Source: Pseudomonas synxantha
Lineage (GTDB): Bacteria > Pseudomonadota > Gammaproteobacteria > Pseudomonadales > Pseudomonadaceae
Direction of reading: 5' to 3'
Length of the DNA stretch: 64,000 bases
NCBI RefSeq assembly: GCF_900105675.1
Contig: NZ_LT629786.1
Location: 186,001 to 250,000, forward strand
The notes beneath the pieces were generated by a model that worked only from the letters and a program-made list of their open reading frames with translations, ran no database searches and was not told the origin of the DNA. Shown here in pieces: positions 8,785 to 19,598 of the stretch. Each line of letters starts with the position of its first letter. The stretch's first letter is position 1. A program made the translations under genes and the position numbers.

Positions 8785-9714
8785 TTAGACAATTCCACGC
8801 TGGATCAATAACTGGTGGGCCGCCAATGGGTCTTCGGCCACAAACAATTCAGGCATGTCACGGGTTAAGTCGGCCAGCTCGACGTGATGGATACACACCG
8901 TTGGGCCGGCAATCAATATTGGGCAACTGACGCCGCCCAATAGTTTTGTGAGTGCCGACAAATGGAGGGCCTTGCTTGAGTACAACAGCACGGCACGCGG
9001 TTGCAGATGCTCCACCGCCAGCGCCAATTCGCCGGCCGGCAGTGGCCAGTCAAACACTTCCACCGGGCAATCGGCACTGCTGGCCAGCCAGGCGCTGAGC
9101 CACAAGTGTGGTTCCAGTGGCAAGTCGGAATGGTTGATCAGCAGCAGCGGTGCGCCGTGGAGCTGGCGATTGTTGTGATAAATCCGCGCGCCGAACTTGC
9201 TGCGCAGCCAGGACAGGAAAAACACCCGCTCCATCTGCGCGCCGAACTGGCCCTGCCAACGCTGCTCCAGCTCCCGGAGCAGCGGCAGCATCAATTGTTC
9301 GCACAAGGTACGCGGCGGGTAGAGCGCCATGGCTTGGTTGAAAGCATCGTCGACCCGGCGTTCCGCCAGTTCGCTGATGGCACTGAGCAAATGCTGGCGC
9401 AGGCTGTGCCACTCGTTTTCCATCGGCTCGGCACTGGGTTGGGCCGAATCGATCAAATCCTTGACCTGGCTGACTGGCACGCCGCGATTGAGCCATGTGA
9501 GGATGGCATGGATGCGTTGCACGTGTTCGGTACTGAACAGCCGATGCCCCTTGGGCGTGCGCTGGGGCACGATCAGGCCGTAGCGGCGTTCCCAGGCGCG
9601 CAGGGTCACAGCGTTGACGCCGGTCTGGCGTGCCACTTCACGGATCGGCAACCAGCCGTTTTCCAAAGCCAGGGCAATGTCTTCGCCGGGTTCGTCGAGC
9701 AGGGCAGGTTTCAT
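8785..9714 (-). CDS. MerR-family regulator, LitR/CarH/PplR-like
   Basis: The 309-residue protein has an N-terminal MerR helix-turn-helix (REVARQTGVNAVTLRAWERRYGL, from residue 25) followed by a long C-terminal region of the size seen in LitR/CarH photoregulators. I do not see the cobalamin-binding DxHxxG motif there, which fits the class II LitR proteins (PplR of P. putida) that work with LOV photoreceptors rather than B12. It is encoded 3 nt after the DUF523/DUF1722 gene and directly before phrB. The expected target motif occurs twice upstream of the operon, so autoregulation is likely. Confidence 0.82.
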   Translation of the reverse strand: MKPALLDEPGEDIALALENGWLPIREVARQTGVNAVTLRAWERRYGLIVPQRTPKGHRLFSTEHVQRIHAILTWLNRGVPVSQVKDLIDSAQPSAEPMENEWHSLRQHLLSAISELAERRVDDAFNQAMALYPPRTLCEQLMLPLLRELEQRWQGQFGAQMERVFFLSWLRSKFGARIYHNNRQLHGAPLLLINHSDLPLEPHLWLSAWLASSADCPVEVFDWPLPAGELALAVEHLQPRAVLLYSSKALHLSALTKLLGGVSCPILIAGPTVCIHHVELADLTRDMPELFVAEDPLAAHQLLIQRGIV

Positions 9715-9717
9715 GGA

Positions 9718-10677
9718 TTAAATCGCATTACGCAGGCTGAGGTTTTCCGGGTGCGGTTGCAGGTAGGCCTGCTGCGCGATGTAGCGGTCCGGATGCTGGC
9801 GAAAGTGATGCTTGAGCAGGGTCAGCGGCACCACTAGCGGCACAATGCCGTGGCGGTATTGGCCGATGACGGTTTGCATTTCCTGTTTGTCATCGTCGCT
9901 GATGACCTGCTTGAGGTAGCCGCTGATGTGTTGCAATACATTGGTGTGAGTGCCGCGTGTGGCGCACTTTTTCAGGCCTGCCATCAGCTCGCTGAAGTAG
10001 CCGTGGGCCAGTGCCTGGAGATCGACGCCCTTGCCCATGCTGCCGAGCAAATGGCCCAGGCTTTTGTAATGCGCCGGACTGTGGGCCATCAGCAGGTATT
10101 TGTAGCGCGAGTGGAACGTCAGCAGGCCGTGACGGGTGAGTCCCTCGGCCAGCAATCGCTGCCAACTGGCGTAAACGAATACGCGAGTCAGGAAGTTCTC
10201 GCGCAGCACCGGGTCATTCAGGCGGCCGTCTTCTTCCACCGGCAGGTTGGGGTGGCGTGCGCAGAATGCCCGGGCGTAGATACCGCGCCCGCCACCGTCG
10301 ACGGGCGTGCCGTTGTCGCGGTATACCTTGACCCGTTCAAGGCCGCAGGACGGCGACTTCTGCATGAAGATGTAGCCGCACAGGTCGGTGTGTTCCCGGG
10401 CCATTCGCTGCCCGTAGTCATCCAGAGGCTGCGTAACGTTGAGCTCACGGTTTACCGTGCCAACGGCTTGCGGCGCGGCAGGGTCGCCCACCAGGCGGAT
10501 CGGCTCCCGAGGGATGCCCAGGCCGATGGCGACTTCCGGGCACAGCGGCACAAAATCGAAATAGTCGCTGAGGGTCTGGGTGCACAGCAGGGATTGTTTA
10601 TGCCCACCGTTGAAGCGCACGTTTTCACCCAGGAGGCAGGCACTGATGGCGATCTTCGGTTTTGCATTGCTGGACAT
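9718..10677 (-). CDS. DUF523 and DUF1722 domain protein (YbgA-like)
   Basis: The 319-residue protein has an N-terminal DUF523 domain (ISACLLGENVRFNGGHK, then SPSCG near residue 103, roughly residues 5-145) and a C-terminal DUF1722/YbgA domain (roughly 190-305, with the R-Y-K-Y-L-L-M-A-H-S motif). The biochemical role is unclear; in E. coli, ybgA lies beside phr, and that association is kept here. I start at ATG 10675-10677, with AGAGG upstream, rather than the TTG two codons earlier. It is the first gene of the photolyase operon, directly downstream of the promoter at 10.73-10.76 kb. Confidence 0.87.
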   Translation of the reverse strand: MSSNAKPKIAISACLLGENVRFNGGHKQSLLCTQTLSDYFDFVPLCPEVAIGLGIPREPIRLVGDPAAPQAVGTVNRELNVTQPLDDYGQRMAREHTDLCGYIFMQKSPSCGLERVKVYRDNGTPVDGGGRGIYARAFCARHPNLPVEEDGRLNDPVLRENFLTRVFVYASWQRLLAEGLTRHGLLTFHSRYKYLLMAHSPAHYKSLGHLLGSMGKGVDLQALAHGYFSELMAGLKKCATRGTHTNVLQHISGYLKQVISDDDKQEMQTVIGQYRHGIVPLVVPLTLLKHHFRQHPDRYIAQQAYLQPHPENLSLRNAI

Positions 10678-10699
10678 AAGCAAACCTCTGCAAGAATCC

Positions 10700-10723
10700 T
10701 GTACAAGATGGAAAACTTGTACA
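10700..10723. promoter_or_regulatory. PplR/LitR-type operator, downstream copy
   Basis: TGTACA (10700-10705), exactly 12 nt, then TGTACA (10718-10723). This is a perfect match to the published P. putida PplR1 consensus T(G/A)TACA-N12-TGTA(C/T)A. It lies in the 5' leader between the -10 element and the ribosome site of the DUF523/DUF1722 gene. Confidence 0.75.
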
Positions 10724-10733
10724 ACTAACTCTC

Positions 10734-10761
10734 ATCATAGGTCCGATGTTGTACAAGTCAA
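10734..10761 (-). promoter_or_regulatory. Probable sigma-70-type promoter of the light-responsive operon
   Basis: On the minus strand, TTGACT (10756-10761) and TATGAT (10734-10739) are separated by 16 nt. The -35 hexamer falls inside the upstream TGTACA operator, and the other operator lies just downstream of the expected start of transcription. Confidence 0.6.
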
Positions 10762-10773
10762 ATAATTTGTACA
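10750..10773. promoter_or_regulatory. PplR/LitR-type operator, promoter-overlapping copy
   Basis: TGTACA (10750-10755), 12 nt, TGTACA (10768-10773), again a perfect consensus match. It covers the predicted -35 element, so bound regulator should block RNA polymerase in the dark. Confidence 0.75.
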
Positions 10774-10787
10774 GGTCTTTGCAGGGT

Positions 10788-12016
<1,229 letters not shown>

Positions 12017-12035
12017 CTACGCCGACACCAATAGC

Positions 12036-12059
12036 TGTACAATATTGTTTTTTGGTATA
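12036..12059 (-). promoter_or_regulatory. PplR/LitR-type operator upstream of the renalase-like gene
   Basis: Read on the minus strand, TATACC, exactly 12 nt, then TGTACA. It fits T(G/A)TACA-N12-TGTA(C/T)A with one mismatch and lies about 50-73 nt before the start codon at 11986. Confidence 0.55.
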
Positions 12060-12198
12060 AGTTTTGGCGTGCCTGATTGTGTGGCGTGACCTATGGTTAA
12101 GCTAAGGCTTAAACGCTCGTCACGCTCAATTATCAAAATGATCCCTGCTTATAAAATAGACCAGTGAGCGGCGGCGAACGTTACATGAGGAGAGTCCC

Positions 12199-13098
12199 AT
12201 GCATATTTTGCTGACCGGCGGTACCGGCCTGATTGGCCGTCAACTCTGCAAGCACTGGCTTGCCCAGGGCCATCGACTGACGGTGTGGAGCCGACAACCA
12301 GAAACGGTTGCCCGGGTGTGCGGTGCGCAGGTGCTTGGGGTTGCTCGTCTGCAAGAGGTGATTGGCACGGTGGACGCGGTGGTCAACCTGGCGGGTGCCC
12401 CCATTGCCGATCGGCCCTGGACCCACAAGCGCAAGGCGTTGCTGTGGAGCAGTCGCATCAGTCTCACCGAAATCCTGCTGGCGTGGATGGAAAGCCTGGA
12501 GCAAAAACCGGCGGTACTGATCTCCGGTTCCGCCGTGGGTTGGTATGGCGACGGCGGCGAGCGCGAATTGACTGAGGCCAGCGGCCCGGTACTGGATGAT
12601 TTCCCCAGCCAGCTGTGCATTGCCTGGGAAGAAACCGCCCAGCGTGCCGAAGCCCTGGGCATACGTGTGGTGCTGGTGCGTACCGGCCTGGTGCTGGCGG
12701 CCGAGGGCGGCTTTTTGTCGCGCCTGTTGCTACCGTTCAAACTGGCGCTGGGCGGGCCGATCGGCAAAGGTCGGCAGTGGATGCCCTGGGTACATATCAA
12801 GGATCAAATCGCCCTGATTGATTTTCTTCTGCACAAGGAAGACGCCAGCGGTCCTTATAATGCCTGCGCGCCCCACCCAGTGCGTAACCGCGAGTTTGCC
12901 AAGACCCTGGGCCAGGTGTTGCATCGCCCGGCGTTCATGCCGATGCCGGCCTTCGTGTTGAAGGTTGGTCTGGGAGAGTTGTCCGGCCTGTTGCTGGGCG
13001 GGCAAAAGGCACTGCCCGAGCGGCTGTTGGCGGCGGGTTTCACTTTCCAGTTCACTCAATTGCGTGCGGCTCTGGACGACTTGTCCAGCCGCCTCTAG
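12199..13098 (+). CDS. TIGR01777 family NAD-dependent epimerase/oxidoreductase (YfcH-like)
   Basis: The 299-residue protein of the extended SDR superfamily has the nucleotide-binding GGTGLIG at residues 7-13 and [11 protein letters not shown] in the middle. PWVHIKD and a C-terminal DUF1731-like stretch ([19 protein letters not shown]) define the TIGR01777/YfcH group. The ATG is preceded by GAGGAG. The substrate is unknown. It runs 14 nt ahead of hemH, and that pairing is conserved in Pseudomonas, so they probably share a transcript. A TATAAAAT at about 12150 may be the -10 element. Confidence 0.87.
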   Translation: MHILLTGGTGLIGRQLCKHWLAQGHRLTVWSRQPETVARVCGAQVLGVARLQEVIGTVDAVVNLAGAPIADRPWTHKRKALLWSSRISLTEILLAWMESLEQKPAVLISGSAVGWYGDGGERELTEASGPVLDDFPSQLCIAWEETAQRAEALGIRVVLVRTGLVLAAEGGFLSRLLLPFKLALGGPIGKGRQWMPWVHIKDQIALIDFLLHKEDASGPYNACAPHPVRNREFAKTLGQVLHRPAFMPMPAFVLKVGLGELSGLLLGGQKALPERLLAAGFTFQFTQLRAALDDLSSRL

Positions 13099-13112
13099 AG
13101 ATAGGATGTTGC

Positions 13113-14138
13113 ATGACGGATCACGCGTTGTTACTGGTCAACCTGGGCTCGCCAAAGTCCACTTCGGTGGCCGATGTGCGCAGCTACCTCAATCAGTTCC
13201 TGATGGATCCCTACGTGATCGACTTGCCTTGGCCGGTAAGGCGCTTGCTGGTGTCGCTGATCCTGATCAAGCGTCCCGAGCAGTCGGCCCATGCCTACGC
13301 ATCGATCTGGTGGGACGAGGGTTCGCCGCTGGTGGTGCTGAGCCGTCGCCTGCAACAGCAGATGACCGCGCAGTGGACCCATGGCCCGGTGGAGCTGGCG
13401 ATGCGGTATGGCGAGCCGTCCCTGGAAACCACCCTGACGCGCTTGGCCGCCCAAGGCATCCAGAACGTCACGCTGGCGCCGTTGTATCCGCAGTTTGCCG
13501 ACAGCACCGTGACCACGGTGGTGGAGGAGGCCAAGCGTGTGGTGCGCGACAAGAAGCTGAATATCCAGTTTTCGATCCTGCAACCTTTCTATGATCAGCC
13601 CGAATATCTGGATGCCCTGGTGACCAGCACCCAGGCTCACCTGACGCAGGATTACGATCATTTGTTGCTGAGTTTCCATGGCTTGCCCGAACGGCATCTG
13701 AAAAAGCTCGACCCTACCGGCGGGCATTGCTTCAAGGATGCCGACTGCTGCAGGAATGCATCACCTGAAGTGCTCGCCACGTGCTATCGCGCGCAATGCT
13801 TCAGCGTTGCCCGGGATTTTGCCGAGCGTGCCGGCTTGCCCGATGGCAAATGGTCGGTCGCGTTTCAATCGCGTCTGGGTCGGGCGAAGTGGATCGAGCC
13901 CTACACCGAGACACGCCTGGAAGCGCTGGCCCAGCAAGGCGTGAAAAAGTTGCTGGTGATGTGCCCGGCGTTTGTCGCCGACTGCATCGAGACGCTGGAA
14001 GAAATTGGCGATCGCGGTCGCGAGCAGTTTCGCGCGGCGGGGGGCGAGGAGTTGGTGCTGGTGCCGTGCCTGAATGATGACCCGCAGTGGGCGGCGGCGC
14101 TTAATACCCTGTGCGAACGAGCTCCCGTTGCCTTGTAG
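13113..14138 (+). CDS. hemH: Ferrochelatase HemH
   Basis: HemH inserts Fe2+ into protoporphyrin IX, the last step of heme synthesis. The 341-residue protein begins with [13 protein letters not shown] and carries the active-site signature [10 protein letters not shown] (the metal-ligand histidine) and [15 protein letters not shown]. The short cysteine group C-F-K-D-A-D-C-C lies between them. Length and motifs are standard for gammaproteobacteria. It follows the YfcH-like gene closely and is followed by a REP pair. Confidence 0.96.
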   Translation: MTDHALLLVNLGSPKSTSVADVRSYLNQFLMDPYVIDLPWPVRRLLVSLILIKRPEQSAHAYASIWWDEGSPLVVLSRRLQQQMTAQWTHGPVELAMRYGEPSLETTLTRLAAQGIQNVTLAPLYPQFADSTVTTVVEEAKRVVRDKKLNIQFSILQPFYDQPEYLDALVTSTQAHLTQDYDHLLLSFHGLPERHLKKLDPTGGHCFKDADCCRNASPEVLATCYRAQCFSVARDFAERAGLPDGKWSVAFQSRLGRAKWIEPYTETRLEALAQQGVKKLLVMCPAFVADCIETLEEIGDRGREQFRAAGGEELVLVPCLNDDPQWAAALNTLCERAPVAL

Positions 14139-14160
14139 CCAAGCCTTGCGGTGACTTAAA

Positions 14161-14249
14161 TGTGGGAGGGGGCTTGCTCCCGATAGCAGTGTGTCAGTCA
14201 GTACTTCTGTCACTGATCCACCGCTATCGGGGGCAAGCCCCCTCCCACA
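14161..14249. repeat. Inverted REP pair (GTGGGAGGGGGCTTGC type)
   Basis: TGTGGGAGGGGGCTTGCTCC at the left faces its near-complement at the right, with internal CGATAGC/GCTATCG sub-arms. This is the second common P. fluorescens REP family and lies between the convergent hemH and TonB-receptor genes. Confidence 0.9.
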
Positions 14250-14265
14250 TTTAGTCCCATGCTCG

Positions 14266-16359
14266 TCAGAGATTGAGGGTCAGGCTGACGGTGAGGTTGC
14301 GCGGTTCACCGGGGTTCGCCCAATAGCGGCTGTAGGACCGCTCGTAGTACTTCTCATCGAACAGATTGTTAAGGTTCAACCCCACGGTGACATTCTTCGT
14401 AGCCTTGTAGTGGGCCAGCAAATCCACGGTGTGATAGGCCGGCAGCTCGAAACCTGTACCCGCTTCACCGGAGCGATCACCGACATAAGTGAACGCTGCA
14501 CCCAGATCCGAGCCACGCAACGCGCCATCCTGGAATTCATACACCCCCAACAGACTGCCACTGCGCTTGGCTACGCCGAGAATGCGGCTGCCGGTGGGGA
14601 TTTCTTTGTCGCCCTTGGTCACTTCGGCGTCGATATACGCGAAGGCGCCGATCACACGTATGGCGTCGGTCACTTGCCCGGTCACTTGCAGGTCAAGGCC
14701 CTGGCTGCGAGCCTTGCCCATGGCGCGGTTGGTGTCGGTCGCCGGGTCCAGGGCCAAAACGTTTTCCTTTTCGATATGGAAGGCGGCCAGGGTGGCGCTG
14801 AGTCGCTCGTCAAACAGTTCGCTCTTGATCCCCACCTCATAGCCCACGCCTTCTTCTGGCTTGAAGGATTTGCCACCGGCATCCAGGCCGCTGTTTGGCT
14901 TGAACGAGGTGGACGCGTTGGCAAATACCCCCACTTGTGGCGTGAGTTGGTAGAGCAGGCCGGCGCGCTGGGTAAAGGCGTCGTGGGTCTGGCGACTTTT
15001 GACGTGGTTGCGGGCAAAGTCGTCGGTGCTTTGTTCGAAATGTTCGAAGCGCGCGCCGATCATGCCGCGCAGGCGGTCGGTGAAGATGATCTGGTCTTGT
15101 AGATTCAGCGCGTGGCTTTTGGTCTGTTCGAAGAAGTCGGTACCAGAGCGTTTGCCATTGGCTTTGGGCTGGCCATAGACCGGTTTATAGATATCGATAG
15201 GGTAGTCGCCATCGATCGCTGTCACGCGCTCTTTCTTGCGGTAGTCCTCGTATTCGGTGCCGATCAGCAGTTCATGCTGCCAACTGCCAATATCGAACAG
15301 GCCGCGTAGTTCCAACTGGGTGATGCTGTCGTGCCAGCCCGTGGAGCGTTCACGGTAGCGGCGGTTGACGGTGCGGCCATCCGCGTAAAGCGCACGGCTT
15401 TCCGACGCGTCGCCCCACAGACTGCCTTGCTTGTAGTGGCTGGCCAGGCGCAGCTTCCAGGCATCGTTGAGGTGGTGTTCCAACGCGGCCTGGATGCGAT
15501 TGTTGTGGTTATCAATGTTGCCGTCGTTGGGCTCGCCGAGGAAGGTTGAGTGGGACATGCCGGTATTGGCGACGATGCCGCGGTCGAAGGTGGAGCTGTG
15601 GCGCACGAATTCGCTTTCTACGAGCAGATGGGTGTCGGGGTCGAGTTGCCAACTGAATGAAGGCGCGACGAACACCCGTTTGCTGTCGACGTGATCGCGA
15701 AAGCTGTGGTTGTCTTCCACCGCCAGGTTGACCCGGGACAATACGCGCCCTTCGCCGTCCAGCGGTGTATTCACGTCCAAAGCGGTGCGGTAGCGGTCCC
15801 AACTGGCAGCGCTGGTCTGCAGGGTGGTGAAGGCGTCGGGCTGGGGTTTCTTGGTGACGATATTCACCGTGCCGCCAGGGTCGCCACGCCCATACAGGCT
15901 GGCGGCGGGGCCCTTAAGCACTTCAATGCGTTCGATATTGGCAGTATCGGGTGTGCTCGGGTAACCGCGGTTGGCGCTGAAACCATCCTGGTAGAACTCG
16001 GACGTGGTGAAGCCGCGCACACTGTATTCGTAGAGGGTCAGGCCGCCGAAGTTGTTCTGCTTGGACACGCCGCCGGCAAATTCCAGGGCGCGTTCCACAC
16101 TGGTGCTGCCCAGGTCCTTGAGCACTGTGGCCGGAATCACGCTGATCGACTGTGGGATATCGCGCACGGCGGTGTCGGTCTTGGTGGCACTGGCCGAGCG
16201 TGTGGCACGGTAGCCCGTGACTGGTCCGGTGGCGGATTCATAGGCCTCGGAGGTCACGCTGATGGTGTCCAGTTCCAGGGTGTTTTCTTCGGCGTAGGCA
16301 GGGTCGAGCAGCAAACCCAGGGCCAGGCCGGCCGAGGGCACAAACTTGCGAGGCGGCAT
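14266..16359 (-). CDS. TonB-dependent siderophore receptor
   Basis: The 697-residue outer-membrane receptor begins MPPRKFVPSAGLALGLLL, a signal peptide that ends near AYAEEN. It continues with a TonB-box-like ELDTISVTS, a plug domain (about 60-170: DTAVRDIPQSISVIP, IERIEVLKGPAASLYGRGDP, GGTVNIVTKKP) and a beta-barrel ending in LTVSLTLNL. There is no N-terminal signalling domain and no adjacent sigma/anti-sigma pair, so it is not a FecA-type transducer. The true start is the ATG at 16359; an in-frame TTG lies five codons earlier. The siderophore cannot be told from sequence. Confidence 0.9.
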   Translation of the reverse strand: MPPRKFVPSAGLALGLLLDPAYAEENTLELDTISVTSEAYESATGPVTGYRATRSASATKTDTAVRDIPQSISVIPATVLKDLGSTSVERALEFAGGVSKQNNFGGLTLYEYSVRGFTTSEFYQDGFSANRGYPSTPDTANIERIEVLKGPAASLYGRGDPGGTVNIVTKKPQPDAFTTLQTSAASWDRYRTALDVNTPLDGEGRVLSRVNLAVEDNHSFRDHVDSKRVFVAPSFSWQLDPDTHLLVESEFVRHSSTFDRGIVANTGMSHSTFLGEPNDGNIDNHNNRIQAALEHHLNDAWKLRLASHYKQGSLWGDASESRALYADGRTVNRRYRERSTGWHDSITQLELRGLFDIGSWQHELLIGTEYEDYRKKERVTAIDGDYPIDIYKPVYGQPKANGKRSGTDFFEQTKSHALNLQDQIIFTDRLRGMIGARFEHFEQSTDDFARNHVKSRQTHDAFTQRAGLLYQLTPQVGVFANASTSFKPNSGLDAGGKSFKPEEGVGYEVGIKSELFDERLSATLAAFHIEKENVLALDPATDTNRAMGKARSQGLDLQVTGQVTDAIRVIGAFAYIDAEVTKGDKEIPTGSRILGVAKRSGSLLGVYEFQDGALRGSDLGAAFTYVGDRSGEAGTGFELPAYHTVDLLAHYKATKNVTVGLNLNNLFDEKYYERSYSRYWANPGEPRNLTVSLTLNL

Positions 16360-16400
16360 GATAGAGCGTTCCAATGGCGATATTGAAACAATATAACATG

Positions 16401-16419
16401 CCTAATGAGAATGAATACT
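16401..16419. promoter_or_regulatory. Possible Fur box upstream of the TonB receptor
   Basis: The stretch CCTAATGAGAATGAATACT matches about 12 of 19 positions of the Fur consensus and lies 42-60 nt before the receptor start. The match is moderate and is supported mainly by the function of the gene. Confidence 0.35.
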
Positions 16420-16469
16420 GTGAAACGTACCCTGCAAGCGCCCGCGAATGGGCGCCTGGTATGCGTGGG

Positions 16470-17630
<1,161 letters not shown>

Positions 17631-17731
17631 CAAGTAAGTCCTGACAGGTTGCAGGGGGCGGGAGAGCGCCCATAATGTCGCGCATTATACGAGGCTGCGA
17701 GGCCTGCGAACCGGATATTTAGGAGTCTTTT

Positions 17732-18490
17732 ATGGCCGTCCCCCTTACTACCCTCGTCGAGGAAGCGGACCGCTACCTCGGCAGTGCAAAAATTGCTGAT
17801 TATTGCCCCAATGGCCTGCAGGTCGAGGGGCGCCCGCAGGTGATGCGCATCGTCAGCGGTGTGACCGCCAGCCAGGCGCTGCTGGACGCCGCTGTCGAAG
17901 CCAAGGCCGATCTGGTGCTGGTGCACCATGGCTATTTCTGGAAGGGCGAGAACCCGTGCATCACCGGCATGAAGCAGCGCCGCCTGAAGACCCTGCTCAA
18001 GCATGACATCAGCCTGTTGGCCTACCACTTGCCTTTGGACCTGCACGCCGATGTCGGCAACAACGTGCAACTGGCGCGTCACTTGGACATCACTGTCGAA
18101 GGCCCGCTGGACCCGAGTAACCCCAAGATCGTCGGCCTGGTTGGCTCCCTGGCTGAGCCTCTATCGGCCGGGGACTTCGCTCGCCGCGTGCAGGACGTGA
18201 TGGGCCGCGAGCCACTGCTGATCGAAGGCAGCCAGATGATCCGTCGCGTCGGTTGGTGCACCGGGGGTGGTCAGGGCTATATCGACCAGGCAATTGCCGC
18301 GGGTGTCGACCTGTACCTGAGCGGTGAGGCGTCCGAACAGACCTTCCACAGCGCACGGGAAAACGACATCAGCTTCATCGCCGCCGGCCATCACGCCACC
18401 GAGCGCTACGGCGTCCAGGCGTTGGGCGACTACCTGGCGCGACGCTTTGCCCTGGAGCACTTGTTCATCGATTGCCCGAACCCGATCTGA
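17732..18490 (+). CDS. Nif3-like dinuclear metal-center protein
   Basis: The 252-residue protein belongs to the NIF3/YbgI family, which forms hexameric rings with a two-metal site in each subunit. Metal-ligand motifs are visible: LVHHGYFWKG, HLPLDLHADVGNN, and the C-terminal ISFIAAGHHATERYG. AGGAGT precedes the ATG. In E. coli the homolog has been linked to GTP cyclohydrolase-like activity and ybgA/phr neighbourhoods, but the role is not settled. It stands alone between algW (divergent) and cysD. Confidence 0.9.
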   Translation: MAVPLTTLVEEADRYLGSAKIADYCPNGLQVEGRPQVMRIVSGVTASQALLDAAVEAKADLVLVHHGYFWKGENPCITGMKQRRLKTLLKHDISLLAYHLPLDLHADVGNNVQLARHLDITVEGPLDPSNPKIVGLVGSLAEPLSAGDFARRVQDVMGREPLLIEGSQMIRRVGWCTGGGQGYIDQAIAAGVDLYLSGEASEQTFHSARENDISFIAAGHHATERYGVQALGDYLARRFALEHLFIDCPNPI

Positions 18491-18491
18491 A

Positions 18492-18517
18492 TGTGGGAGG
18501 GGGCTTGTCCCCTCCCA
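18492..18517. repeat. Single compact REP-like palindrome
   Basis: TGTGGGAGGGG-CTTGT-CCCCTCCCA forms one short hairpin of the same family as the full REP pairs, without its partner. It may also act as a terminator after the Nif3-like gene. Confidence 0.6.
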
Positions 18518-18671
18518 TACTAGCCCCCCATTTCAGGCCAAACTCGGCGGCATATTCATATACCGTTTCGATCTAGTTGGCGCCCTGAATAGAAGCAGGT
18601 GCTGTGCTAGCATGCCTCGCTCGAACACGGCCCGCTGGCCGTCCATAAGATCGTTTTTTCCGTGAGTAACC

Positions 18672-19589
18672 ATGGTCGACAAACTGACGCATCTGAAACA
18701 GCTGGAGGCGGAAAGCATCCACATCATCCGCGAGGTCGCCGCCGAGTTCGACAACCCGGTGATGCTCTACTCGATCGGTAAAGACTCCGCCGTGATGCTG
18801 CACCTGGCACGCAAGGCCTTCTTTCCAGGCAAGCTGCCGTTCCCGGTGATGCACGTCGACACCCGCTGGAAATTCCAGGAGATGTACAAGTTCCGCGACC
18901 GCATGGTTGAAGAGCTGGGCCTGGACCTGATCACCCACGTCAACCCCGATGGCGTGGCGCAGGGCATCAACCCATTCACCCACGGCAGCGCCAAGCACAC
19001 CGATATCATGAAGACCGAGGGCCTCAAGCAGGCCCTGGACAAGTATGGTTTCGACGCAGCGTTCGGCGGTGCCCGTCGCGATGAAGAGAAATCCCGTGCC
19101 AAGGAGCGCGTGTACTCGTTCCGCGACAGCAAGCACCGCTGGGACCCGAAGAACCAGCGCCCGGAGCTGTGGAACGTCTACAACGGCAACGTCAACAAGG
19201 GCGAGTCGATCCGCGTGTTCCCGCTGTCCAACTGGACCGAGCTGGACATCTGGCAGTACATCTACCTGGAAGGCATCCCGATTGTGCCGCTGTACTTCGC
19301 CGCCGAGCGCGACGTGATCGAAAAGAACGGCACGTTGATCATGATCGACGACGACCGCATCCTCGAGCACCTGTCCGACGAAGACAAAGCCCGCATCGTC
19401 AAAAAGAAAGTACGTTTCCGCACCCTTGGCTGCTACCCGTTGACGGGTGCGGTGGAGTCCGAAGCCGAGACGCTGACGGACATCATTCAGGAAATGCTCC
19501 TGACGCGAACTTCCGAGCGCCAGGGCCGGGTCATCGATCACGATGGTGCCGGCTCCATGGAAGACAAAAAACGTCAGGGTTATTTCTAA
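18672..19589 (+). CDS. cysD: Sulfate adenylyltransferase subunit 2 CysD
   Basis: CysD is the PP-loop catalytic subunit that makes APS from ATP and sulfate in the cytoplasm. The 305-residue protein carries the pyrophosphatase loop [14 protein letters not shown] (near residue 35) and [14 protein letters not shown]. It is followed after 9 nt by the fused cysNC gene, its GTPase partner, so the two form the sulfate-activation operon. Confidence 0.97.
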   Translation: MVDKLTHLKQLEAESIHIIREVAAEFDNPVMLYSIGKDSAVMLHLARKAFFPGKLPFPVMHVDTRWKFQEMYKFRDRMVEELGLDLITHVNPDGVAQGINPFTHGSAKHTDIMKTEGLKQALDKYGFDAAFGGARRDEEKSRAKERVYSFRDSKHRWDPKNQRPELWNVYNGNVNKGESIRVFPLSNWTELDIWQYIYLEGIPIVPLYFAAERDVIEKNGTLIMIDDDRILEHLSDEDKARIVKKKVRFRTLGCYPLTGAVESEAETLTDIIQEMLLTRTSERQGRVIDHDGAGSMEDKKRQGYF

Positions 19590-19598
19590 GGGGTTGTC

